This document shows, piece by piece, positions 26,769 to 34,450 of a stretch of DNA of 64,000 bases; within the stretch, counting starts at the first letter, position 1; each line of letters begins with the position of its first letter. Below the pieces are notes generated by a model. The model worked only from the letters and a program-made list of their open reading frames with translations, was not told the DNA's origin and did not search any database. Made by a program: the position numbers and the translations under genes. The DNA lies in the NCBI RefSeq assembly GCF_039941195.1, contig NZ_JBDVFA010000103.1:1-64000 (forward strand), in the 5' to 3' direction. The DNA comes from Aurantibacter_A sp039941195. Its GTDB lineage: Bacteria; Bacteroidota; Bacteroidia; Flavobacteriales; Flavobacteriaceae.

Positions 26769-27716
26769 TTAATGCCTTGTAAGAATATAATCTGCAAAAT
26801 ATTCTTTACTATCCATGATTTTTGTTACAAGAGTAAAATCTGTATCGTTAATTATTTTCTCAATCAGTTCATCATTATACTTTCTAGAAATTTCGGTACG
26901 TATCTTTTCACCTGCAACGAATTCATAAGATTTACCAATATTTTTTATAGTTACCGTCTGATTTACTGTACTAACTATAAAACTTTTTGCAATGCCTTCT
27001 TCTTCGTTGTATTCAGGACGATGTTCAAAATTCGCTGTTTTAAAATCCGCTCCTAATTCATTATTTATTCGGTCCATTAAATTGAGATTAAAGGCCGCAG
27101 TAATTCCATTACTATCGTTATACGCCGGAAGTACTATTTCTTTTGCCTTAATTAAATCTACACCTAATAATAATTTATCACCAGCATTGAGGTTAGACCC
27201 TAAATTATAGATGAATTGAGTGGCAACTTCATCAGTCATATTACCAATATTTGAGCCTAGAAATAATATAACTTTAGGTTGTTTACTTCTTTTTAAAGAG
27301 TCTAATACTTTAAAATAATCTCCTTGTTTCGGTATAACAGAAACATTTGGTAGCGCAGTATTTAGGTCTTTCTTTAACAGTTTTAGTGCATTCGAAGAAA
27401 TATCAATTGGAAAATAATCGAATTTGAAATTTTGAGCATCAAGTTCTCTTAGTAGTTCTTTAGTTTTTAAACCATCGCCAGCACCAAGTTCAATTAATTC
27501 GAAATATGAATTTAGTTTTATGTCAACCCCGTCAATTAAATCTTGAGTTTTATTCTTAAAAATATCCAATTCACTACGAGTAAGATAATACTCTGGTAAA
27601 TTCATTATTTCAACAAAAAGCGCATCACCTTTTTTGTTGTAAAAATATTTTGAAGGAAGTGTTTTAGGACTTGCGTCAAGACCTTCTTGTACGTCACTCT
27701 TAAATGTGTCTATCAT
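26769..27716 (-). CDS. egtD: L-histidine N(alpha)-methyltransferase (ergothioneine biosynthesis)
   Basis: 315 residues, matching EgtD, which trimethylates histidine to hercynine with S-adenosylmethionine. Family landmarks: KTLPSKYFYNKKGDALFVEI near the N-terminus, NLPEYYLTRSELDIF, the SAM-binding ELIELGAGDGLKTKEL, and LFLGSNIGNM in the second half. It starts immediately after the EgtB stop codon with no spacer, so it is translationally coupled. It is the last gene of a seven-gene operon. Product: hercynine for EgtB. Confidence 0.93.
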   Translation of the reverse strand: MIDTFKSDVQEGLDASPKTLPSKYFYNKKGDALFVEIMNLPEYYLTRSELDIFKNKTQDLIDGVDIKLNSYFELIELGAGDGLKTKELLRELDAQNFKFDYFPIDISSNALKLLKKDLNTALPNVSVIPKQGDYFKVLDSLKRSKQPKVILFLGSNIGNMTDEVATQFIYNLGSNLNAGDKLLLGVDLIKAKEIVLPAYNDSNGITAAFNLNLMDRINNELGADFKTANFEHRPEYNEEEGIAKSFIVSTVNQTVTIKNIGKSYEFVAGEKIRTEISRKYNDELIEKIINDTDFTLVTKIMDSKEYFADYILTRH

Positions 27717-28865
27717 CTATTTAGCTAATCTTATTCCAGTATACTGCCACCTTTCGACGGGGTTAAAAAAGTTTCGATATGTTGGTCGACTATGATTTTT
27801 AGAAGTAGCTACGGAAGCTCCTCTTAAAACCATTTTATTGCTCATAAATTTCCCATTATATTCCCCAACGGCTCCATTTTCTTTAATAAAATTGGGATAG
27901 GGTAGGTAGGCACTATTTGTCCATTCCCATCGCCGGCCCCAGTCCAATTGGTTTGCGGCTATTTCCCATTCGAACTCACTTGGTAATCGCATGCCTTTCC
28001 ATTCGGCATATGCATTAGCTTCATAATAATTTACATGTGTTAAAATGGCATTTTTATCTACCTTTTGTAAACCGGATAATGTATAATAATGCCATTCACC
28101 ATCAATAATATGCCAATACATTGGCGCACTAATATTATTGGAATTTACCCAAGACCAACCTTCATCTAACCACAAATTAAAATCTGAATATCCACCAGAT
28201 TCCATAAATGCTATAAACTCACCATTGGTTGTCAAGTGATTGTTAATCTCGAAATCAGCTACATAAACCTTATGTACACCCAATTCATTGTCATAACAAA
28301 AGCCTGGGCCTTGGTGACCAATATTATAATTTCCGGCTTTGATTTTTACACTTGAATTATAGGTGTTGAAATCATTAACTAAATGAAATGCTTCATGGAA
28401 CTCGGGGAAAATTGGATTGTGCCCAAGCATATATTTTACATCTGTAACCAATAACTCTTGGTGTTGTTGCTCATGATTTAGACCTAAGGTTACCAAGTCT
28501 ATTATTTTTTGTTCAGAAACATCCTTTAGAAATTCAAACATTTTCGTATCCACATAGGCACGGTATTCAAATATTTTATCAATACTTGGTCGCGACATAT
28601 TGCCTCTGTTATTTTGTAAAATTCTATCACCAGCATTATTATAATAACTATTAAATAAATAGTTGAAATTAGCATTGTACTCCGTATAATTCTCTACGTA
28701 ATTTTTTAAAATGAATGTTTCAAAAAACCAAGTTGTATGGGCTAAATGCCATTTAGCTGGACTCGCAAACTGAACCACTTGAATTGAATAATCTTCAATT
28801 TCCAAATGGCTACAAAAATCAATTGTTGCCTGCCGTACTTGTTTATATTTTTCGTGTAATATCAT
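27717..28865 (-). CDS. egtB: EgtB-type iron-dependent sulfoxide synthase (ergothioneine biosynthesis)
   Basis: 382 residues. An N-terminal DinB-like domain carries the iron ligands His43 (WHLAHTTWFFE) and His131-x3-His135 (NHEQQHQEL). The C-terminal FGE-sulfatase domain ends with GASVATSKNHSRPTYRNFF and RWQYTGIRLA, as in EgtB. The enzyme joins a sulfur donor to the hercynine imidazole using O2 and Fe(II). EgtA and EgtC homologues are absent nearby, so cysteine may be the direct donor, as in type II EgtB; this is inference. No EgtE C-S lyase gene is adjacent. One bp separates it from the flavoprotein gene upstream. Confidence 0.93.
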   Translation of the reverse strand: MILHEKYKQVRQATIDFCSHLEIEDYSIQVVQFASPAKWHLAHTTWFFETFILKNYVENYTEYNANFNYLFNSYYNNAGDRILQNNRGNMSRPSIDKIFEYRAYVDTKMFEFLKDVSEQKIIDLVTLGLNHEQQHQELLVTDVKYMLGHNPIFPEFHEAFHLVNDFNTYNSSVKIKAGNYNIGHQGPGFCYDNELGVHKVYVADFEINNHLTTNGEFIAFMESGGYSDFNLWLDEGWSWVNSNNISAPMYWHIIDGEWHYYTLSGLQKVDKNAILTHVNYYEANAYAEWKGMRLPSEFEWEIAANQLDWGRRWEWTNSAYLPYPNFIKENGAVGEYNGKFMSNKMVLRGASVATSKNHSRPTYRNFFNPVERWQYTGIRLAK

Positions 28866-28866
28866 T

Positions 28867-29595
28867 TTATTCTAATCCTTTTTTATCTGGATTCCAGAAT
28901 GGTTTAGTCTTAATTTGTTTGGTGTTCCAGTTTAATTCATGCCTAAAAAATTGGTTTAAAGTCACACAAACTCTACTATCTCCAGCAATGTATACCATTT
29001 TTTCTCCTGGCATGTTTGGGAGGGTAGCCTTTATATATTTTAAAATTTCTTTAGTTGAGTTTTGTGGTAAGTTATGAAAATTAAAAGGGTTACTACCATT
29101 GATATCTTTAAAGAAATCTTGTGTATGCGAACTATAAATAATTCCATTAACTTGCTTATTTTCTGGTAGATTTCTATTTAATATATACAAGTGAGAAAGA
29201 GCAGATAAATCACCAACCATTAAATAACTATCGGCAGTAGCATCAAGTAAAAAATTTCCTTTTTTCCATTTAAAATATACACTATCACCTTCATTACAGT
29301 TTTCGACCCATTGTGCACCTATTCCTTTACTTTCGGTTGCAATTGCAAGATCTATATAGCCATCGATTTTATTAATATCCCAAACACTATAACTTCTTAT
29401 TTTATCTTTAAATGATAAATCATCATTGCCAATACCAATACCTAATCGTATAAAATATCCTGGCTCAAATTCAGCTTTCTTAATACTCTCGCTTTGTAAT
29501 CTAATGCTATAAGCAGATTCGGTAAGTTGTATTTTTTTTGTGATTACGGCATCTTGTAAAACGAACTTTTTAATTATACTTTCTAGTAAACTCAT
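28867..29595 (-). CDS. Siderophore-interacting-type FAD-binding flavoreductase
   Basis: 242 residues of the SIP/ViuB family. The FAD-binding barrel has the RSYSVWDIN motif (Arg-x-Tyr-Ser flavin contact), the phosphate-binding part contains GIGAQWVENC and GDSVYFKWKKG, and the NAD(P)-binding half contains YLMVGDLSALSHLY and MVYIAGDSRVC. Members pass electrons from NAD(P)H to ferric siderophores or other acceptors. It lies in the egt operon directly after a ferric-reductase-like membrane protein gene (7 bp), which suggests a flavin-to-heme electron relay. That coupling is inference. Confidence 0.85.
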   Translation of the reverse strand: MSLLESIIKKFVLQDAVITKKIQLTESAYSIRLQSESIKKAEFEPGYFIRLGIGIGNDDLSFKDKIRSYSVWDINKIDGYIDLAIATESKGIGAQWVENCNEGDSVYFKWKKGNFLLDATADSYLMVGDLSALSHLYILNRNLPENKQVNGIIYSSHTQDFFKDINGSNPFNFHNLPQNSTKEILKYIKATLPNMPGEKMVYIAGDSRVCVTLNQFFRHELNWNTKQIKTKPFWNPDKKGLE

Positions 29596-29602
29596 ATTAA
29601 AA

Positions 29603-30232
29603 TTATGATTTTGCAGCTTTTCTGCTTTTTCGCATTTTTAATATTTCGTCCTTTATAACAGGCACGCGAATAATAAACCCTAGACCTACAATAACAGCAT
29701 AAATTATCCAGGTTTTATCTAATATAGCCACGTGAATTAAGCTCAATAAAATGGCGACATAGGCTAAGCTTTGTAATTTCTTCCATTTCACTTTTAATAA
29801 TTTCATTGATTTTCGGTTTGATGTGAAAAGCAATGGTATTATTATAAGAATTGCAATAAACCCGGCAACATAATTTACCTGAGTAAAAGTTTCCAAAAAA
29901 CCTTCAGCAGCTACAAAAATTATAAAGTGAAGTATGCTCCATATTGCAGTCGCTATTCCCATAGCTTGCCTTACAAAAAGATTACTTACACCGAAAATTA
30001 TAAATACAGGTGTTAAAGTTAATACGGCCGTCATCCATCGTATTGCGAATTCACCAGAAACGTGATATAACATTTCTAAAGTAGTTTTGCCCTTACCGCC
30101 AGATTCTTCAATAAGGCTTATTGTTATAGCGTCAGAAAAATCGAAATGAAGCATATTAAATATAGCTAATAAAGGCAGCGAAGCTAAAACTGCCACTATC
30201 ATCCAACCGTAATTTTGTTTTAAAAATCTCAT
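29603..30232 (-). CDS. Ferric-reductase/MsrQ-like transmembrane protein
   Basis: 209 residues with about six hydrophobic segments. The order of motifs follows the MsrQ/YedZ ferric-reductase-like domain: RWMTAVLTLTPVF, NLFVRQAMGI, IWSILHFIIF, LLFTSNRKSMKLL, WKKLQSLAY and LLSLIHVAI. In MsrQ the WxxLHxLxY segment supplies a heme-ligand His; here the His is Gln (LQSLAY), so heme content may differ. It is an inner-membrane protein. It starts directly after the NTF2-like stop and is followed by the FAD-binding reductase gene, an arrangement that suggests a membrane electron-transfer pair. The assignment is by motif order. Confidence 0.68.
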   Translation of the reverse strand: MRFLKQNYGWMIVAVLASLPLLAIFNMLHFDFSDAITISLIEESGGKGKTTLEMLYHVSGEFAIRWMTAVLTLTPVFIIFGVSNLFVRQAMGIATAIWSILHFIIFVAAEGFLETFTQVNYVAGFIAILIIIPLLFTSNRKSMKLLKVKWKKLQSLAYVAILLSLIHVAILDKTWIIYAVIVGLGFIIRVPVIKDEILKMRKSRKAAKS

Positions 30233-30613
30233 TTATTTGTACATAGTATTTGTATTCATAGCTGTTTTTGGTATTTGTTGAATACTATCCCAGTGTTCAA
30301 CTATTTTACCAGCATCAGAAAATCTAAAAAAATCCATAGTAATATATTCATCATTGTCGGGCCAAACTTGGTGTGTATGTAGCGCCACAAGATTCCCTTC
30401 TGAAACTGCACGAACGAATTTTATAGATTTTTCTGGATATTCTTTTTGCATCCGATTAAAGTAATCTATAAAAGCTTGTGGACCATCAGCTACTAGAGGA
30501 TTATGTTGAATATATTCATCGCCCACATAAAGCTCAACGGCTTTTGTTGGATTTCCTTCATAGGCCATTTTATAAAAAGCTATTGCATTTTTTTTATTCG
30601 TATCTGTGTCCAT
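30233..30613 (-). CDS. NTF2-like / SnoaL-type protein
   Basis: 126 residues with the cone-shaped NTF2-like pattern: KNAIAFYKMAYEGNPTKAVE, VGDEYIQHNPLVADGPQAF and IVEHWDSIQQIP. SnoaL-like proteins are small isomerases, hydrolases or ligand-binding subunits, and this subgroup (often paired with redox enzymes) has no defined reaction. It is cytoplasmic. It is the third gene of the egt operon, 4 bp after the CPxC microprotein gene and directly abutting the membrane-protein gene. Confidence 0.85.
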   Translation of the reverse strand: MDTDTNKKNAIAFYKMAYEGNPTKAVELYVGDEYIQHNPLVADGPQAFIDYFNRMQKEYPEKSIKFVRAVSEGNLVALHTHQVWPDNDEYITMDFFRFSDAGKIVEHWDSIQQIPKTAMNTNTMYK

Positions 30614-30617
30614 ACAC

Positions 30618-30815
30618 TTAGTTTTTTATTTTCAAGGCTTCTAATTCAATTTCTAAAGCTTCAGCCTTTGCTTTAAATTTTTGCATGGCCTTTTTAAGTT
30701 GACCAATTTTTTTAAATGCCTCTTCATCTTGTACAGCTTCGTAAACTGTTTGACCATTCTTTTCTTTAACTTTTGATTTACTGCCGCATGTTGGGCAACT
30801 AGCTATATCACTCAT
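30618..30815 (-). CDS. 65-residue CPxC zinc-knuckle / coiled-coil protein
   Basis: A 65-residue protein of unknown function. The N-terminus carries one CPTC knuckle (residues 7-10), which could bind zinc with a partner or act as a redox site. Residues about 33-62 are Lys/Glu/Ala-rich heptads typical of a short coiled coil. Its ATG overlaps the methyltransferase stop region by 8 bp, a strong sign that it is really translated. I do not recognise a named family. It may be a docking or regulatory subunit for a neighbour. Confidence 0.78.
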   Translation of the reverse strand: MSDIASCPTCGSKSKVKEKNGQTVYEAVQDEEAFKKIGQLKKAMQKFKAKAEALEIELEALKIKN

Positions 30816-31449
30816 TATTTTCTTTTTTAAAATGGATTAAAACCGCTTTCCCACCAAATGTAGGATGCATAATGTAATTAGGGTTTTGACTTACTGCCCT
30901 TAAAAATACTTGCGTATCAGACATTTCTGCATTATCTACATAAATAATCGTATTACTAGTAAAGTTTGGTTCCAGCAATTGAAAAAGTGGCAAATACAAG
31001 TCTTTCCAACCGTCTAAAAGTAATAGGTCTATGGTGTCTGTATAATTCTTTAAGGTGTCCATTGCATTTCCAATTCTCACCTCGATATATTTTTCTACCC
31101 CGGCTCTTTTAAAATTTTCAATGGCTTTATGAGCTTTCGATTCTATTAGCTCAGTGGTTATAATTTTACCACCTGTTTGCTGTACACCTTGTGCTAAGAA
31201 TAATGTAGATATGCCAAAAGAAGTGCCAAATTCTACAATATTTTTAACATTATTTACTTTAATTAACCGTTTTAAGTGTTCCCCTTGCTGTCTAGAAATT
31301 GCAAGATAGGCATCCTTAAAGTCTATAGGCTCAAAGTGCTCTGAGGTTCTATTCTCTAGCGCTCTTAAAATTCTATTTTGGTCATTTTTTGCATCGTTAT
31401 ATAGCGCTTCTAATGTGTCTTCTATTTTATAATTATCTAAAGTAATCAT
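30808..31449 (-). CDS. Class I SAM-dependent methyltransferase (O-methyltransferase-like)
   Basis: 213 residues. The Rossmann core shows motif I NIVEFGTSFGISTLFLAQGV, an acidic loop (KIITTELIESK), and DLLLLDGWKDLYLPL with YVDNAEMSD, as in the O-methyltransferase family 3 group. It is the first gene of the egt operon. The shared activator box lies about 135 bp upstream of its start. A methyltransferase here might modify the thiol product (as ovothiol N-methylation does) or a quinone or phenolic; this is speculative. The family is clear, the substrate is not. Confidence 0.83.
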   Translation of the reverse strand: MITLDNYKIEDTLEALYNDAKNDQNRILRALENRTSEHFEPIDFKDAYLAISRQQGEHLKRLIKVNNVKNIVEFGTSFGISTLFLAQGVQQTGGKIITTELIESKAHKAIENFKRAGVEKYIEVRIGNAMDTLKNYTDTIDLLLLDGWKDLYLPLFQLLEPNFTSNTIIYVDNAEMSDTQVFLRAVSQNPNYIMHPTFGGKAVLIHFKKENNE

Positions 31450-31536
31450 GGGTAATAAATATATAAGGTGAACATCGTTGAGACCAAAATGAACAACAGT
31501 AAGGCCTACTATTTTTAGACTATGTGATTAACAGTA

Positions 31537-31598
31537 CAAAGTTGAATAAAATGATTGGCTTTTTTATTATCAAAGCGGTGATAAAAATGGTAAATGTG
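31537..31598 (-). promoter_or_regulatory. Shared activator box plus CAAnTTTG element, egt operon
   Basis: On the minus strand CACATTTACCATTTT (31584-31598) is followed after exactly 39 bp (31545-31583) by CAACTTTG (31537-31544). Transcription would begin near 31530, giving a leader of about 80 nt before the methyltransferase gene start at 31449. The 15-bp box is identical to the copy at 32151-32165. The spacing matches the two other copies to the base, which supports a real activator/promoter unit. Confidence 0.72.
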
Positions 31599-31629
31599 GT
31601 ACCTAATACTATTTTAATAGGAGGATAAT

Positions 31630-32079
31630 TTATTCTACCATTTTTAAATGATCAATGATTCCACTTCTAAAAACCGTTCTTAATTTTCTTTCTGGTTTAT
31701 CTTGATAACCAACTATAATGGAGCTGTGTACTATCATTTTTTTAAAATCAAAAACAATTGTTAAGTAGTCTTTTATTCCTGTTTCATGCCAGTTTATTAA
31801 GTACATTTCGTCGCCAATTTTTCGAGAACGATACGGTATGTCTTTATTCCCATTCCCAGTAGCTGGTCCTGCTACCCATTCATATTTGGCCTTTCCATTA
31901 TTAAACTCCATGTGAATAGCAGTGCCATTTTGATATTGAAAATTTAAAGAGTATCCATCTAGTAAATATTCTGGTGCTCCAAATTCGTAGTTGTAATCTG
32001 TAACTGTTTTATTCTGCGCTATACCAACACTTATATTTAATAAAGTGATACCTATAAGTACTATCAATTTTGTTTTCAT
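31630..32079 (-). CDS. MoaF-like secreted small beta-barrel protein
   Basis: 149 residues with a signal peptide (about 1-21, cleaved after GIAQ). The remainder resembles the MoaF/lipocalin-like fold: LDGYSLNFQYQNGTAIHMEF, GDEMYLINWHETGIKDYLTI and VFDFKKMIVHSSIIVG. MoaF-related proteins are small barrels whose biochemical role is uncertain. The name reflects similarity, not a proven link to molybdenum cofactor. It lies between the egt operon and the AraC gene, all on the minus strand, and has its own copy of the shared activator box upstream. Confidence 0.65.
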   Translation of the reverse strand: MKTKLIVLIGITLLNISVGIAQNKTVTDYNYEFGAPEYLLDGYSLNFQYQNGTAIHMEFNNGKAKYEWVAGPATGNGNKDIPYRSRKIGDEMYLINWHETGIKDYLTIVFDFKKMIVHSSIIVGYQDKPERKLRTVFRSGIIDHLKMVE

Positions 32080-32103
32080 TTTCTTTGATTTTAAAGTTTA
32101 ATG

Positions 32104-32165
32104 CAAAATTGATCTAAAGTGTTTTATCTGCACAGGTAAATAATTGACTTAAAATGGTAAATGTG
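32104..32165 (-). promoter_or_regulatory. Shared activator box plus CAAnTTTG element, MoaF-like gene
   Basis: On the minus strand CACATTTACCATTTT (32151-32165) is followed after exactly 39 bp (32112-32150) by CAATTTTG (32104-32111). The start codon of the MoaF-like gene is 25 bp beyond. This copy lies 10 bp from the stop of the AraC-family gene. Identity of box, spacing and -7-like element with two other local promoters indicates common control. Confidence 0.72.
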
Positions 32166-32174
32166 AGTAAGTGT

Positions 32175-33038
32175 CTACAATTCTAATTTGAATTGCTTTG
32201 GGGTTGTTCCGGTGTGTTTTTTGAAGAATTTGGTAAAGTTAGTTACTTCATCAAATCCCATGGCATACCCAATTTCTTTTAAACTTTTATTGGAACTCGC
32301 GATGGCTCTTTTTGATTCAAGAATCACAAAATCATCAATGAAAATTTTAGCCGTATTTAGAGTGAATTCTTTTACAACCAAGTTGAGATGTTTAGTAGAA
32401 ATAAAGAGCATGTTTGCATAATCTTTTACATTTCGAGTAGTGGTATATTTTGATTCTACCAGATCTTTAAATGCTAAGAATATGGGATAAAGTTTAGCGC
32501 TACTACTTTGCAAATTTTCTGTATTCGATTGACGTTCTAATCGTAATAAATACAGACATAATAGCGATGCAATAATATTTTTTTGGGCGTAAGTGTTTTT
32601 AGATTGGATTTCTAATATTAATTGATTTAGAAAATTTTCATTCCCTTTCTTATCATTAAAAATAGGACTTGATAAATGATAATTATATAAATGGGTTATA
32701 ATTTTTATTGATGATTTAGAAAAATAATTTACTAAAAACCTTTCGGTAAATAATAATAAAAACCCTTCATATTTTTGAATTTTTTGAAAAGCATGAATTT
32801 GCCCTTTTGATATTTTAAGTACGGTACCCTTTTTTAAGGGATAGTCTTTTAAATCTATTTGATGACTTCCTGAGCCCTCGGTAACAATTAATAATGCAAA
32901 AAACGATATTCTATGTGGGAGTGTAGGATTATGGTCTACAATACTGGGTATGCGTGCAAATAATTGAGATAGATTTAAAAGTTCAAAATCCTTAGTGTTG
33001 TCAGCACTTTCAAAAGATATGTTAGGAATGTTCTTCAA
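32175..33038 (-). CDS. AraC-family transcriptional regulator
   Basis: 287 residues: a cupin-type N-domain (about 25-100, SHQIDLKDYPLKKGTVLKIS, KGQIHAFQK) and a C-terminal double HTH (about 190-285), with KEIGYAMGFDEVTNFTKFFK and a GTTPKQFK end. It is a DNA-binding regulator likely to sense a small molecule. The three ATTTACCATTTT-39-CAAnTTTG promoters all lie within 6.5 kb downstream, the nearest abutting its stop, so it is the best candidate activator of the egt/NmrA/MoaF group. It is divergent from the MFS gene. Confidence 0.87.
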   Translation of the reverse strand: MKNIPNISFESADNTKDFELLNLSQLFARIPSIVDHNPTLPHRISFFALLIVTEGSGSHQIDLKDYPLKKGTVLKISKGQIHAFQKIQKYEGFLLLFTERFLVNYFSKSSIKIITHLYNYHLSSPIFNDKKGNENFLNQLILEIQSKNTYAQKNIIASLLCLYLLRLERQSNTENLQSSSAKLYPIFLAFKDLVESKYTTTRNVKDYANMLFISTKHLNLVVKEFTLNTAKIFIDDFVILESKRAIASSNKSLKEIGYAMGFDEVTNFTKFFKKHTGTTPKQFKLEL

Positions 33039-33264
33039 CTACTTTGCGGTTCAATTCTTATGCAAAAATCAATTATATAGCTCAAAGCTATGTTTAGATT
33101 TTTAAAGTCCTATAAAGATACATAAAACCAAAATCAAGATAAAGCTAAGGTGACAATCACTTATATTAATTGTTACTGAAACCTTATAGTTAAATGTCCA
33201 TTTTTGCACACTATTTTGGCATAATGGTAAACTTTATACGTGAGATTTGAATGAATTTTGCAGT

Positions 33265-34404
33265 ATGAATAAATTATCGAACTTAGGAATTTTTACTTTG
33301 CTGTTAGTTAGTAGTTTAACTATAATGGTGGGTACAGTTATCGCACCTTCACTTTCAGGAATTGTTACACACAAAAATTTGTTTTTTTCACCAAGTTGGT
33401 TGCTAACCTTACCTTCTTTAGGAGTTGTACTATTTGCTCCTTTAATTGGGCGTTTATTGAATAGGTTCGGAACAATTAACTTATTGTATATGGGTCTTGT
33501 TCCTTATGCGGTTTTAGGATTAATTGGAGCATTTATTTCGAATGATTATTTGTTAATTATTGATAGAATCCTTCTTGGGGCAGCAACTGTGGCTATTCAG
33601 GTTTCTGTAACCGCTTATATTGCGGAGTTGTTCATTGGTGAGGCTAGAATGAAAATGATTGCATGGCAAGGAATGGCAATTGAATTTGGAGGTGTAGTTT
33701 TTTTAGCTATGGGCGGTGTATTGGGCGAAATAAATTGGCAATACCCATTTTATATTTATTTGGTTGCACTAGTATGTTTGCTTTTAGTAATGAAATCATT
33801 GCCTAAAACCCAACCTAAATCTAAAGAAAATGCCACTACCTCTAATGTAGTTGAAAATGGTAAATCTAAGGTTAAGCTAATTTTTAGTGCATCATTATTG
33901 GCAATGATGTTGTTTTTTATTGGCTTCGTTACATTGCCATTATATTTACCTCAAACATTTGAATTTAGTGAATCCCAGACCGGATATCTCATGGCATTTA
34001 TTTCGGTAATAGCTATTATTACTGCCAGTCAAATGCCAAAGATGGTTATGATTTTAGGAGATGGCCGTACTGTAGTTCTCGGATTTCTATTTTTTATGTT
34101 AGGATATTTGGTGCTGGCAACTACCCTCAGTTTTCCATTTTTGGTTTTAACAGTATTGTTTATTGGTATCGGTTTTGGTTTTACAATACCTTTATTAAAC
34201 CATATGATGCTTGAGGCAAGTACATTGAAGAACCAAGGTAAAAATTTAGGTTTGTTTTCAATGGCAGTTTTTGGAGGACAGTTTTTATCTACATTTATAG
34301 AATATATTTCTAGTAATTACAAGGCCATTTATGCTGTCTCTTCAGGCTTAGCACTAGTTATTGGTTGTGTTATTTATTTTATGTTCCGAAAATTGGACAG
34401 TTAA
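33265..34404 (+). CDS. MFS transporter (drug-efflux-like)
   Basis: 379 residues from the ATG at 33265; an upstream TTG at 33247 is less likely. Twelve hydrophobic segments are visible, with the MFS loop motif in APLIGRLLNRFGTINLL and a second half starting after the central loop at about residue 200. It is an inner-membrane secondary transporter, perhaps an efflux pump. It is divergent from one AraC gene and 46 bp upstream of another, so it is the likely target of at least one. A degenerate copy of the shared box core (AATGGTAAA, 33223-33231) sits just upstream of the gene. Confidence 0.86.
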   Translation: MNKLSNLGIFTLLLVSSLTIMVGTVIAPSLSGIVTHKNLFFSPSWLLTLPSLGVVLFAPLIGRLLNRFGTINLLYMGLVPYAVLGLIGAFISNDYLLIIDRILLGAATVAIQVSVTAYIAELFIGEARMKMIAWQGMAIEFGGVVFLAMGGVLGEINWQYPFYIYLVALVCLLLVMKSLPKTQPKSKENATTSNVVENGKSKVKLIFSASLLAMMLFFIGFVTLPLYLPQTFEFSESQTGYLMAFISVIAIITASQMPKMVMILGDGRTVVLGFLFFMLGYLVLATTLSFPFLVLTVLFIGIGFGFTIPLLNHMMLEASTLKNQGKNLGLFSMAVFGGQFLSTFIEYISSNYKAIYAVSSGLALVIGCVIYFMFRKLDS

Positions 34405-34450
34405 TAACAATGATAAAATCATTTACTTTTGTAGCATACCTTAAAAGTAA

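Noticed and set aside
33840..33856. AAAATGGTAAATCT within the MFS gene as another box
   Set aside because: It lies inside a coding sequence (Glu-Asn-Gly-Lys-Ser) and is explained by codons; no promoter element follows at 39 bp.
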